From assembly GCA_937930535.1 (NCBI GenBank), contig CALGKJ010000117.1, forward strand, positions 1-51,065: a DNA stretch of 51,065 bases, read 5' to 3'. Positions 18,913-27,003 of the stretch are shown piece after piece. Both the position numbers and the translations under genes were made by a program. The stretch is from an uncultured Clostridia bacterium (GTDB taxonomy: Bacteria > Bacillota > Clostridia > Lutisporales > Lutisporaceae). The notes under the pieces were generated by a model that saw nothing but the letters and a program-made list of their open reading frames with translations, was not told the origin of the DNA and made no database searches. Position 1 is the first letter of the stretch, and every line of letters begins with the position of its first letter.

Positions 18913-19770
18913 TTAGTTGTTCTTAAATAGCGTGTTATTAAAGAAATCAACTACACGTTTTTCATATTCCTCAGGGTAATGATAACAGGCACTAATATGC
19001 TCTGCATTTGGAGCTATCCATAAATCGGCTCTATCAGCTACAGCATTATAAAAGCATGTATTATACTTGATCTCTTCCTTAACCTTCCCTCCTGCAATCA
19101 AGAGAAACTTAGTGATTTCTGCGTTCTTCATTGAATCCAGCATTTGTATTGGAGGAGTGTGCTTAGTAAAAATTCTTAGAGAAGTATACATGATATAATA
19201 GTGCCAGCTGCGTATTAAATTTCGGTGAAAGGGAAGAGCTAAATAGTCCTCAAATGACCTATGGGTTGCGCCATCACTGATTATGGCTTTTATCTCTGGA
19301 TATGTTGACGCCGCTCCCAGCAGTGTCTGCCCTCCCATTGACGTTCCAAGCCCGCCTATTTCCTCTACATCCTTTTGTGATTTTAAAAAGTCTATTGCTG
19401 CTCCAACATCTGATATACACTGCCAGCCAAGAGCATTTCCTTCTCCTCCGCTTTCACCTTGTCCACGCATATCATATGCTAATACCCCAAAACCGTTATT
19501 TGCAAGCATATCTGCGTAATACCGTACCCCGTTGCGTGAGCTGGGACTTCCATGACAGAGCAGTATAACAGCACCATTACGAGGTGGCAGATACCACGCC
19601 TTTAATTCAACACCATCCGAGGTAGTTAGAGTAATATTGTCAAACCCCTTTGGCGGCTGACCTACATAAGACTGATACCTCAATGATCCATACCAGCCGT
19701 ATATAAAGGGCATTACTATATAGAGAATACTTGCTAATATCAGTATTGCGGTTAATATAAATTTTAACAT
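18913..19770 (-). CDS. Membrane-anchored alpha/beta hydrolase
   Basis: About 285 residues. One N-terminal membrane helix (ILTAILILASILYIVMPF) anchors an alpha/beta hydrolase domain. The oxyanion motif CHGSPSSR, the nucleophile elbow GLGTSMGGQT, and the late histidine in NAEHISACYHYPEEY make a plausible Ser-Asp-His triad. The ATG at 19770 has GGGAG upstream; the frame continues to 19818, but that start lacks a ribosome binding site. Related clostridial proteins are annotated as hydrolases or lysophospholipases, and the substrate is unknown. It stands alone. Confidence 0.83.
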   Translation of the reverse strand: MLKFILTAILILASILYIVMPFIYGWYGSLRYQSYVGQPPKGFDNITLTTSDGVELKAWYLPPRNGAVILLCHGSPSSRNGVRYYADMLANNGFGVLAYDMRGQGESGGEGNALGWQCISDVGAAIDFLKSQKDVEEIGGLGTSMGGQTLLGAASTYPEIKAIISDGATHRSFEDYLALPFHRNLIRSWHYYIMYTSLRIFTKHTPPIQMLDSMKNAEITKFLLIAGGKVKEEIKYNTCFYNAVADRADLWIAPNAEHISACYHYPEEYEKRVVDFFNNTLFKNN

Positions 19771-20087
19771 TTTTTTAGGCTCCCTTTTTTTAGTGGTGTT
19801 TTCTAAGATGTTTTTCATTTAGCTTATTTATGAGCTTGATTTTCTTATTATAAGAACTGCTCATTTACCTCCTTTTTCAATATTATATAGTTATACTTAT
19901 ATAAGTTATTGTAAAGGTTTTTTTGTGATATGTAAATTGGTATGTTCGGGATATTTTGGTAATTTAAAATCTTTGCCGCCATTTATATATAGAGATTATT
20001 GATTAATATATTTAAAATAAGCTATCATAATATATGAAATATTAATCTGATATAATTAATAATTAGTCAAAGTAAAGGATGGTAAAT

Positions 20088-21476
20088 ATGGAATTGCAGT
20101 TTAATAATTTTCAGGAAAAACGTATGTACATATTTAATGAGCTTGTAAAAAGATATTGGAAGGGCAGCTTGCAAAGCATGGAGGATTTGAATGTCTTAGC
20201 CGATGATATAAAGAAAAAATATGGTTTTTCCGATAAGGACATACCTTTTATAAAGGATCATATAAGAATATCAATGGGCTTAAACGCCAAAGGCAATCAG
20301 GATTTTAGCGACGAGCTGGATATTGTGAAAAGCTCCAAAGAAATAAGCAGACCCATAGTAGCCAAAATCGAAGGTCCCTGTGAGCAATGCGACGAAGCTC
20401 AATGTAAATGTATAGATGCAAGCAAGTATGAAACCAAGATATACAGCAAGCAGAAAGCACCAGTCATCATTGATAATAAATGTGCAAGCTGCGGTCACTG
20501 TATATCAACCTGTGATTTTGGGGCAATAGCTGACAAGATAGAATTTATGCCGGTTATTGATTTGCTAAAGGAAGAAAAAACGCCTGTATACGTTACTGTT
20601 GCTCCTGCAATAGCAGGACAGTTTGGCGAGGATGTCAGCATGGGCAAGCTTAGAACAGCCTTTAAGCTGATGGGCTTTAAGGATATGATCGAGGTAGCCT
20701 TGTTTGCTGATATATTAACAATTAAGGAAGCCTTTGAATTTAATCATCTGGTAAAAACAGAGGAAGATTTTTTCCTGACAAGCTGCTGCTGTCCGGTATG
20801 GTTTAATATGACAAAAAAGAATTATCCAGATATCTACAGCCGCATGTCCCCTTCCGTATCTCCTATGATTGCATCAGGGCGAGTGCTTAAAAAGCTGTAT
20901 CCTGATGCAAAGGTAGTATTTATTGCTCCATGTATCGCAAAAAAAGGTGAAATAAGAGAGCCTGATTTGGTGGGTGCTATAGATTATGTATTAAATTTCA
21001 GAGAGCTTAAGGAAATATTCGACGCCGTGGGTATAGACTTAGCAAATCTTCCTGATGACGACAAGGATCAGGCATCCTTTGGCGGCAGAATATATGCACG
21101 TACTGGAGGCGTAAGCTTTTCTGTCAAAAGTGTGGTTAACAGGCTTGCTCCAAGCAGGGTAATAAAGCTTAAGGCAAAGAAGGTTGATGGAGTCAAGGAA
21201 TGTAAAAAAATATTAGATGACCTCTCAAATAAGATTCCTATACATGCCAACTTTATTGAGGGCATGGGCTGTCCCGGAGGCTGTGTAGGCGGTCCTAGAA
21301 CCAATATTGATGTTGACAAGGCGACAAAGCTGGTTAATGAGTTTGGAGAGGATTCTATAATTATGACTCCCTTTGATAACTTAAACGTAATGAAAATATT
21401 AAAGCAGCTAGGCTTAAACTCAATAGAGGAAATAATGCATAACGAGGAAATAACAAAGCTATTGAGCAGAGGATAA
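20088..21476 (+). CDS. Monomeric [FeFe] hydrogenase, group B-like
   Basis: About 463 residues. The N-terminal helical region leads to GPCEQCDEAQCKC and a ferredoxin motif CASCGHCISTCDFGAI. H-cluster motifs are TSCCCPVW (L1, residues 231-238), MSPSVSPMIASGR, APCIAKKGEI (L2) and EGMGCPGGCVGG (L3). The L1 with three cysteines and the short 460-residue form resemble group B enzymes such as Clostridium pasteurianum hydrogenase III (from memory). All H-cluster ligands are present, so it is probably active or sensory. The ATG at 20088 is preferred over 20079 because AAAGGA is then 8 nt upstream. It faces a reductase activase and double-cubane reductase tail to tail. Confidence 0.88.
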   Translation: MELQFNNFQEKRMYIFNELVKRYWKGSLQSMEDLNVLADDIKKKYGFSDKDIPFIKDHIRISMGLNAKGNQDFSDELDIVKSSKEISRPIVAKIEGPCEQCDEAQCKCIDASKYETKIYSKQKAPVIIDNKCASCGHCISTCDFGAIADKIEFMPVIDLLKEEKTPVYVTVAPAIAGQFGEDVSMGKLRTAFKLMGFKDMIEVALFADILTIKEAFEFNHLVKTEEDFFLTSCCCPVWFNMTKKNYPDIYSRMSPSVSPMIASGRVLKKLYPDAKVVFIAPCIAKKGEIREPDLVGAIDYVLNFRELKEIFDAVGIDLANLPDDDKDQASFGGRIYARTGGVSFSVKSVVNRLAPSRVIKLKAKKVDGVKECKKILDDLSNKIPIHANFIEGMGCPGGCVGGPRTNIDVDKATKLVNEFGEDSIIMTPFDNLNVMKILKQLGLNSIEEIMHNEEITKLLSRG

Positions 21477-21487
21477 GCTTATAAAGA

Positions 21488-21523
21488 CTAAAACTCTCAG
21501 TACAAGTCGACTGAGAGTTTTAG
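21488..21523. terminator. Bidirectional terminator
   Basis: CTAAAACTCTCAGT and its exact complement form a 14-bp stem with an 8-nt loop between the convergent hydrogenase and activase genes; TTTTAG lies within the right arm. Confidence 0.8.
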
Positions 21524-21530
21524 CTTATTA

Positions 21531-22295
21531 TCAGCCTTCGTATCCAATTACAGCCGCTCCCAAAGCTCCCAAAAACTGCGACAGCTCTGACGAAATTATA
21601 TCCGTGCCCAGCCTTTCCGCAAGCATTTCCTTTAGCAGCGGGTTTTTGGAAACACCACCAGAAAAGAAAACCTTGTTTTTTACCCCTACCTTGCTTATTA
21701 AAGAATAGGTTTTCTTGCATACAGATTGCAGCAGTCCGGCAGCTATGCTTTCCTTGGATGCTCCGTTAGCCATTAAGCTTACTACCTCTGATTCTGCAAA
21801 TACAGTACACATACTGTTTATGTTCTGGGGTACGGCATTGCTTGCGATATCCGAAAGCTGGCTTATGTCCAGTTCAAGAGTATGTGATATTACCTGCAAA
21901 AACCTTCCTGTACCTGCCGCACATTTATCATTCATTAAAAAATCAACAATGCTTCCTTTTTCATCTAATCTTATAACCTTACTGTCCTGTCCTCCTATAT
22001 CAATAACCGTCCTGATATCAGAATCAATAAAATGCGCCCCTTTACCATGACAGGTTATTTCTGTAACCTTCTTATCAATAAAAGGCAGTGCCACTCTGCC
22101 GTAGCCCGTGCCTACAATAGCTTTAATATCTTTTCTTTTTATATCAGCCAATGCTATAACCTTTTCAAAAATCTGCAAGCCTGATTCCCTTGGACTCCAG
22201 CCTGTTGGTATTATTTCCTTTGCAGCTATTTTTTCTCCGTCAAATACTACTGCCTTGGCAGCAACTGAGCCAACATCTATACCTATACTAAACAA
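21531..22295 (-). CDS. ATP-dependent activase of the 2-hydroxyacyl-CoA dehydratase / double-cubane type
   Basis: A homodimeric ASKHA-fold ATPase of about 254 residues with a bridging [4Fe-4S] cluster. It hydrolyses ATP to drive low-potential electron transfer. Nucleotide motifs are GIDVGSVAAKAVV, VGTGYGRV and DIGGQDSKV. The two cluster cysteines are in NDKCAAGTGRFL (C125) and NSMCTVFAESEV (C163). FFSGGVSKNPLL closes the ATP site. A TTG start at 22295 is favoured, as AAAGGAAG is 7 nt upstream; a GTG at 22304 overlaps that site. Its partner should be the double-cubane protein encoded just upstream, although a terminator separates the two. Confidence 0.9.
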   Translation of the reverse strand: MFSIGIDVGSVAAKAVVFDGEKIAAKEIIPTGWSPRESGLQIFEKVIALADIKRKDIKAIVGTGYGRVALPFIDKKVTEITCHGKGAHFIDSDIRTVIDIGGQDSKVIRLDEKGSIVDFLMNDKCAAGTGRFLQVISHTLELDISQLSDIASNAVPQNINSMCTVFAESEVVSLMANGASKESIAAGLLQSVCKKTYSLISKVGVKNKVFFSGGVSKNPLLKEMLAERLGTDIISSELSQFLGALGAAVIGYEG

Positions 22296-22458
22296 ACTGT
22301 TCACTTCCTTTATTGTTATATATTTCTTTGCTGTAAATTCACAGTATACTGTATACTTTAGCCAATATAGCTTCTTATAGTAACTATATACATTTTAAAA
22401 TTTCTTCAAGGCAATAACAATACATTTTTTTAAGTTCTCTGCATTTCCATATAACTTA

Positions 22459-22484
22459 AAAAAGAGCCCTTGCGAGCTCTTTTT
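22459..22484 (-). terminator. Terminator after the double-cubane reductase gene
   Basis: On the minus strand AAAAAGAGC and GCTCTTTTT form a 9-bp stem with an 8-nt loop and a T-run. It lies between the reductase and the activase, so the two are likely transcribed separately or at unequal levels. Confidence 0.8.
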
Positions 22485-22488
22485 ATGC

Positions 22489-23637
22489 TTATTTATTTAT
22501 TGTTTCTAAAAATGCCTCTAATCTTACCTTGATTTGTCCTTCGTCAGAATCAGAATAATCTGTTTCTATTTGTATAAATGGAAGGTTCAAGGTATCCTTT
22601 ACAAAATTTTTAACTATAAAGGACTCAATATTGTATGTATGACAAGCCTGCCAGGTCAGATCCACCACGCCGTCAACTTGATACTCCTTAGCCAGCCTTT
22701 CTAGCAAGTCCAGTCTGCCGTTATTAGGTGACATACAGGAGCATGGCGTTGATAAATATTTCTCTGCCAAAGCAGTAATAGGCTCCTTGTCTTCGTCAAC
22801 CATTACATCCAAGCCCTTGTAGCCTGTGCAGTTTTCCAAAGCAACTACACTTGCACCGGATTCCTCAAGTATTCTCAGCACCTTTTCAGATCCGCCCCCT
22901 GTTGGACATCCTGTAAGTAGTATACGTGGTGCTTTTTTATCAAAGGCATATATACCATTTTCCATTTGTGCTTCTACTTCTGCTATTAGTTTTTCTATTA
23001 ATGCTATTCCCGCTTCCTTATCTACATTAAAGCCCTTAAGCCATTGAGCTGTCAGCATATCCATACCAGTCACAGGTGCTGGGTTATGAGCGTTCAGCTT
23101 ATGCAGTCTTTTCATAACTGTTCTTTCTCTGTTCATCAGCTTAATTGCCGCTTTCAGTTTTTCTTCTGTGATTTCTACACCAAACTGTTTTTCCAGATAA
23201 TCCTTAAATCTGACCATTTCCTTTTTCCACATTTCCAATGCGTCCTCACCCTGGGATGTCTGAGGCAGATTCATTACATGCATTGGCTTTAGCTTTGCCA
23301 TCAGCTCATACATTTTCTTTTTGCCGTCACAGGTTGTTTCTGCTAACAATACATCTGAAAAATAAAAATACGGGCATTTGTCTGTAATGGCAAAGCCATA
23401 GCTTGATTTTATTAACGGACATAAATTTCTTGGCAGCTCTTTTTCTGCATCCTCAATAGGCTCTTGCTTTGTACCGCAAAGTGTAACCGTAATAGCATCA
23501 GCGGCTAAAGCAATTTCCTGGGGTGAAAAAACGCAGTACATACCTACTACTTTTTTTCCTGCTTCACTTGCTTCTTTGATTTTTACTGAATTTATTCCTC
23601 TTAAAGCTTCTACCTCTTGCATAACTGTTGGTCTCAA
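22489..23637 (-). CDS. Double-cubane-cluster anaerobic reductase
   Basis: A 382-residue member of the 2-hydroxyacyl-CoA dehydratase D-component family that matches the single-gene double-cubane [8Fe-9S] reductases, which need an ATP-driven activase. Cysteines at 35 (GMYCVFSPQE), 73 (RNLCPLIKSS), 88 and 103 (DKCPYFYFSD, ETTCDGKKKMYE), 244 (TGCPTGGG), 270 and 299/301 (TPCSCMSP) and 332 (WQACHTYNIE) include the cluster ligands. TTG start with AAGGGGG upstream. The physiological substrate of such proteins is unknown; a characterised homologue reduces acetylene and similar small molecules. No CoA-dehydratase partner subunit is present here, which argues against amino-acid fermentation. Confidence 0.86.
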   Translation of the reverse strand: MRPTVMQEVEALRGINSVKIKEASEAGKKVVGMYCVFSPQEIALAADAITVTLCGTKQEPIEDAEKELPRNLCPLIKSSYGFAITDKCPYFYFSDVLLAETTCDGKKKMYELMAKLKPMHVMNLPQTSQGEDALEMWKKEMVRFKDYLEKQFGVEITEEKLKAAIKLMNRERTVMKRLHKLNAHNPAPVTGMDMLTAQWLKGFNVDKEAGIALIEKLIAEVEAQMENGIYAFDKKAPRILLTGCPTGGGSEKVLRILEESGASVVALENCTGYKGLDVMVDEDKEPITALAEKYLSTPCSCMSPNNGRLDLLERLAKEYQVDGVVDLTWQACHTYNIESFIVKNFVKDTLNLPFIQIETDYSDSDEGQIKVRLEAFLETINK

Positions 23638-23944
23638 AATTTTTCCCCCTTAAACTATATTTGATAGAAAGCAAACGAAAAAGGTTAATCAATGTAAATT
23701 ATTTACTGCTTTCTATATAGATGTGTTTGCATTTTCTTAGCTATACATATCTATAGTCTATCAGTAGTTTATACCTGTAACAACATTATATATGGGTTTT
23801 ATCTATTGGATTTTTCTATAGATTTCATGCTTTCTATAGAGGTTATCAATGCTTAGTTAATATTTATCAACAAATTTTATTCTGCATATTTCCTTAAACC
23901 CCCAATATTTATAATATATAAAGCAAATTAATGGAGGTATCACA
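23638..23944. other. Divergent intergenic region
   Basis: This region holds the promoters of the leftward reductase and the rightward L,D-transpeptidase. TTTCTATAGA-like words recur three times, near 23760, 23815 and 23833; no known operator was recognised. Confidence 0.4.
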
Positions 23945-24337
23945 ATGTACTATTGTTATAACTGTCCTCTGCTCAGCAGAAACGAAGATCTAAGACAAAA
24001 CCAGTATAGTATAGTAATAGATAAACAAAACCGCACTCTAACTTTGTTAAGAAACGGAAAGTGGTTCAAGTCCTACCCTGTAGCTGTAGGCAAGCCTGCC
24101 ACTCCTACCCCAGAGGGAAGCTTCAAAATCGTAAATGTAGCAGTCAACCCCGGCGGTCCCTTTGGTGTACGCTGGCTGGGGCTGAGTGCTCCGGGAGGGG
24201 ACTATGGAATACATGGAACTAATAATCCTGCATCTATAGGTCAGGCGGTCTCAAATGGATGTGTACGTATGCAGAACTCCGATATACTAGATTTGGTACA
24301 ATATGTTTGGGTGGGAACAGATGTCAAGATAGTATAG
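23945..24337 (+). CDS. L,D-transpeptidase (YkuD domain)
   Basis: A 130-residue minimal YkuD domain. It forms or modifies 3-3 peptidoglycan crosslinks. The domain start is SIVIDKQNRTLTLLRNGKW, and the catalytic motif is HGTNNPASIGQ through SNGCVRMQNSD, with the nucleophile cysteine near residue 112. GGAGG precedes the ATG. There is no signal peptide or LysM domain; the N-terminus has two cysteines (YYCYNCPLL). A short cytoplasmic-looking form is common in clostridia and Bacillus relatives, often linked to spores, but no spore promoter is evident here. Confidence 0.9.
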   Translation: MYYCYNCPLLSRNEDLRQNQYSIVIDKQNRTLTLLRNGKWFKSYPVAVGKPATPTPEGSFKIVNVAVNPGGPFGVRWLGLSAPGGDYGIHGTNNPASIGQAVSNGCVRMQNSDILDLVQYVWVGTDVKIV

Positions 24338-24456
24338 TTAAAGGTCAACTAAAGTCAAAGCTAATAAAATAAATTGCTGCTTTGACTTTTTACTACTATT
24401 TTAAAATTCAAGCTCATAGTATATATCGTTTAAGTTTCATTAAAACGGAGGTTACT

Positions 24457-25557
24457 ATGAGAAGAAAATCATACTCAACTTTAATACTTATACTTTTATA
24501 TGCCTTTACAAACGTTAACTGTATCATACGACCTGACACCAAGCTTAATCCCAGTCAAGGTCAAAATTCCCACTTGGAAGTAAATATATCTGTAAATGAT
24601 TTTAACACTCTAGATGCAGAGGATACAAATATACCTTTGGATCGTGAGGATAAAATAACCTTTATAACTATAAGTGCCGCCGGGGACTGTACCTTAGGCT
24701 CGGATAACTCCTTTGGCTATAGCGGAAGCTTTGTGGAGGAAGCTGATAAAAACGGATATGAATATTTCTTTAGAAATGTAAAGGATATATTTTCAAAGGA
24801 TGATTTGACAATAGTCAACCTTGAAACAACTCTTACAAATGCAACTAAAAAAGCAGAAAAAAAGTTTAGATTCAAGGGTTCTCCAGAGTACACTAATATA
24901 CTAAAGGAAGGACACATTGAAGCAGTCAATATTGCCAATAACCACATTTATGACTATCTTCAAAAAGGCTACGATGATACAATTGCCGCCCTTAAAAAGT
25001 CGGATATCGGATACTTCGGCTACAGCAATAAATACATTACAGAGGTTAAAGGGGTAAAAATAGGCTGTCTGGGTTATGAGGGCTGGAGCAACAGCTCAAG
25101 TCTGAGAAAAACCATTGAAAATGATATCAACAGCCTAAAAAAGGATAATGTAAAGCTGGTAATCGTATCCTTCCATTGGGGCAACGAAAGAGATAACTAC
25201 CCTAATGATACCCAGAAAAAGCTGGGCAGGCATGTTATTGACTGCGGAGCTGATCTTGTCCTTGGGCATCATCCTCATGTAATACAGGGAATAGAGGAAT
25301 ACAAAGGGAAAAATATTGTATACAGCCTAGGCAACTTTTCCTTCGGAGGCAACAGAAATCCCACTGATAAGGATACCTTTATATTTCAGCAAACCTTTAT
25401 GTTCAGACACAGCCAGTTAATAGACTCAAGAAGAATAGAGCTTATACCATGCTCAGTTTCATCTGTTAAAAACAGAAACAACTTTCAGCCTACTCCATTA
25501 AGAGAGGAAGCAGCCATCAGTATTTTAAAAAGAATAAAAAAATACAGTTTGTTTTAA
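24457..25557 (+). CDS. CapA-family metallophosphatase-like protein
   Basis: A 366-residue exported protein with a hydrophobic N-terminal segment (STLILILLYAFTNVNC). It has the PGA_cap/CapA domain: AAGDCTLGSD near residue 72, VNLETTLTNA, ANNHIYDYLQKGYDDT, SFHWGNERDNYP and GADLVLGHHPHVIQGIE, then YSLGNFSFGG. The conserved D, N and H residues match the calcineurin-like fold. CapA proteins act in poly-gamma-glutamate capsule export, but single CapA genes without capB and capC, as here, have uncertain roles. The ATG at 24457 with GGAGG upstream replaces the longer frame from 24382. Confidence 0.86.
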   Translation: MRRKSYSTLILILLYAFTNVNCIIRPDTKLNPSQGQNSHLEVNISVNDFNTLDAEDTNIPLDREDKITFITISAAGDCTLGSDNSFGYSGSFVEEADKNGYEYFFRNVKDIFSKDDLTIVNLETTLTNATKKAEKKFRFKGSPEYTNILKEGHIEAVNIANNHIYDYLQKGYDDTIAALKKSDIGYFGYSNKYITEVKGVKIGCLGYEGWSNSSSLRKTIENDINSLKKDNVKLVIVSFHWGNERDNYPNDTQKKLGRHVIDCGADLVLGHHPHVIQGIEEYKGKNIVYSLGNFSFGGNRNPTDKDTFIFQQTFMFRHSQLIDSRRIELIPCSVSSVKNRNNFQPTPLREEAAISILKRIKKYSLF

Positions 25558-25579
25558 TTAAAATTTAATATAAAAATAG

Positions 25580-25601
25580 AAGGGCTGCCACAGCAGCCCT
25601 T
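25580..25601 (-). terminator. Terminator after the selenocysteine glutaredoxin gene
   Basis: AAGGGCTG and CAGCCCTT form an 8-bp GC-rich stem. On the minus strand it is followed by CTATTTTTAT, so it best serves the leftward glutaredoxin gene. It touches that gene's stop codon. Confidence 0.75.
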
Positions 25602-25867
25602 TACCCAATTATTTCGTTAATTTTGTCTTCCTCAAAGCCAATAATTACCTCATCATCAATCAGTATAGTGGGTATTCCTACTCTGCCGCTCCCTCTAATT
25701 GATTCAAATAAGGGATTAGTGTCTCTAAGCTTCAAAAATCTTTTCAAAGCGGCAAAATCCAGACTTATATCAAAATAAGCAAAATCCGCTTCTTTTTGTG
25801 AAAGAAACTCCTTCACGTCATTACATCCAGGTCACATGTGACTGCCATATATTATTATCTTTTTCAC
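25601..25867 (-). CDS. Selenocysteine-containing glutaredoxin-like protein
   Basis: An 88-codon frame from a GTG at 25867, with GGAGG 7 nt upstream, runs through an in-frame TGA (codon 12) to a stop at 25601. Read as selenocysteine, the N-terminus is VKKIIIYGSHMUPGCNDVKE, that is a UxxC redox motif exactly where glutaredoxins have CxxC, after the first beta strand. The rest is a normal glutaredoxin fold, with GIPTILIDDEVIIGFEED carrying the cis-proline. A hairpin with a GUU loop begins 15 nt after the TGA. Gene callers would start at codon 18 and lose the active site. Known selenoprotein glutaredoxins occur in clostridia. The substrate is unknown. A nonsense mutation is the alternative. Confidence 0.85.
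25798..25834 (-). promoter_or_regulatory. Candidate bacterial SECIS element (glutaredoxin)
   Basis: The TGA at 25834-25832 is followed 15 nt later by an 8-bp stem, GTGAAGGA with TCTTTCAC (one G-U pair), closed by loop GTT. The apical G lies about 24 nt after the TGA, within the range reported for bSECIS elements. Confidence 0.7.
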
Positions 25868-26031
25868 AGTGCTTCCTCCATATTGTTTTTCTTTAATTTT
25901 ATCATTTTAAAGAATCTATCACAATATGCATTAAAATTTTTTATGCCTGACGTTTCTTTTTATCAAACATGCTGCATATCAATAAAGTATATTTTATTAA
26001 ATTGCATATATAAGTATATGGAGGTATTATT

Positions 26032-26430
26032 ATGAGCAATCTTTTCGGCAAATTCAAAAGTGAAATAAATAAAGGAGTCGGCGTAGTCAGTGCAAAATCC
26101 AAGGGGCTGATAGAAATTACCAAAATAAACAGTCAGATTAATGGGCTCCAAGCTCAAAAAAAATCTGCTTTTGAGGATCTTGGCTCTGCCCTATACAATA
26201 TGCATAGTGAAAACAATATGGATATGGAAAAAATCCATTCTATGTGTAAAGAACTCTCTTTAATCGTCGCCAGCATTGAAGAAAAGAAGGAGCAAATAAA
26301 GAAAATCCAGGAAGAGGAGCAGGAAGCTATTAGTAAGCTCAAGCCTCAAGCCTGCGAATGTGGTGAAGTTATTAAAGAAGATGCTATGTTTTGCAGCAAG
26401 TGCGGAAAAAAAATCGAAGCTGAGGAATAA
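26032..26430 (+). CDS. Zinc-ribbon protein with coiled coil
   Basis: A 132-residue protein. Residues 35-100 form a long charged coiled coil (SIEEKKEQIKKIQEEEQEAI). The C-terminus is a four-cysteine zinc ribbon, ACECGEVIKEDAMFCSKCGKK, near residues 107-128. There is no membrane segment. GGAGG precedes the ATG. Such small zinc-ribbon proteins are common in clostridia and of unknown role. It converges on a lipoprotein gene across a shared terminator. Confidence 0.8.
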   Translation: MSNLFGKFKSEINKGVGVVSAKSKGLIEITKINSQINGLQAQKKSAFEDLGSALYNMHSENNMDMEKIHSMCKELSLIVASIEEKKEQIKKIQEEEQEAISKLKPQACECGEVIKEDAMFCSKCGKKIEAEE

Positions 26431-26434
26431 TATT

Positions 26435-26475
26435 AAATTAAAGCAAGTACTCCAGTCGGGTACTTGCTTTAATTT
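26435..26475. terminator. Bidirectional terminator
   Basis: AAATTAAAGCAAGTAC and its complement make a perfect 16-bp stem with a 9-nt loop. The right arm ends TTTAATTT and touches the stop of the convergent lipoprotein gene. Confidence 0.85.
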
Positions 26476-26797
26476 ACTTTATTCTGACTCCCTCAAGAAA
26501 ATCGCTCTCACTAATGATAGTAAGGTTATCATCCTTTATAGTATATTCAACCATTTCCTCATTTCCATCAGTGACAATTTTAAGTCTGCCCTTACCCAGA
26601 AGCTCATAAGTAAAGCTTAATTTGCCGCTGGAGTCAGCAGCATCATATATCTCCCCTTTACCATTCTTGAAAAACTCAATTATACCTTTGTTTTCACCAG
26701 CCGCAAACTCCCATTTGCCCGCCAAATTATTACGGCTGCATCCTGATAGTGCCAGTAAGACCGTAATTATCAGTATAAGTGCAGTAATCCTTTTCAT
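26474..26797 (-). CDS. Small lipoprotein
   Basis: A 107-residue lipoprotein: MKRITALILIITVLLALSGC is a lysine-led signal with lipobox LSGC, lipidated cysteine at residue 20. The mature part has a lipocalin-like or META-like small beta barrel pattern (LAGKWEFAAGENKGIIEFFK), as in many clostridial copper-resistance-like or DUF5640-type proteins. The ATG at 26797 is preferred over 26815 for its AAGGG. Function unknown. Confidence 0.75.
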   Translation of the reverse strand: MKRITALILIITVLLALSGCSRNNLAGKWEFAAGENKGIIEFFKNGKGEIYDAADSSGKLSFTYELLGKGRLKIVTDGNEEMVEYTIKDDNLTIISESDFLEGVRIK

Positions 26798-27003
26798 AGC
26801 CTTCAGTCCCTTCATTGCTTAAGCTTTATGGCTGCTTCCCTATATCATTATATATGCTGAAAAAATCAGATCTATTTCTTATATTCTGAAATATTAAAAT
26901 GAGCAAGCACTATCATTTATAGTTAAGAAGCTTTAAATGATAGTACTTGCTCAATAATCAGTCATTCCTTTTTACTGCTTTAAAAACATGGATTTTCTTA
27001 ATG

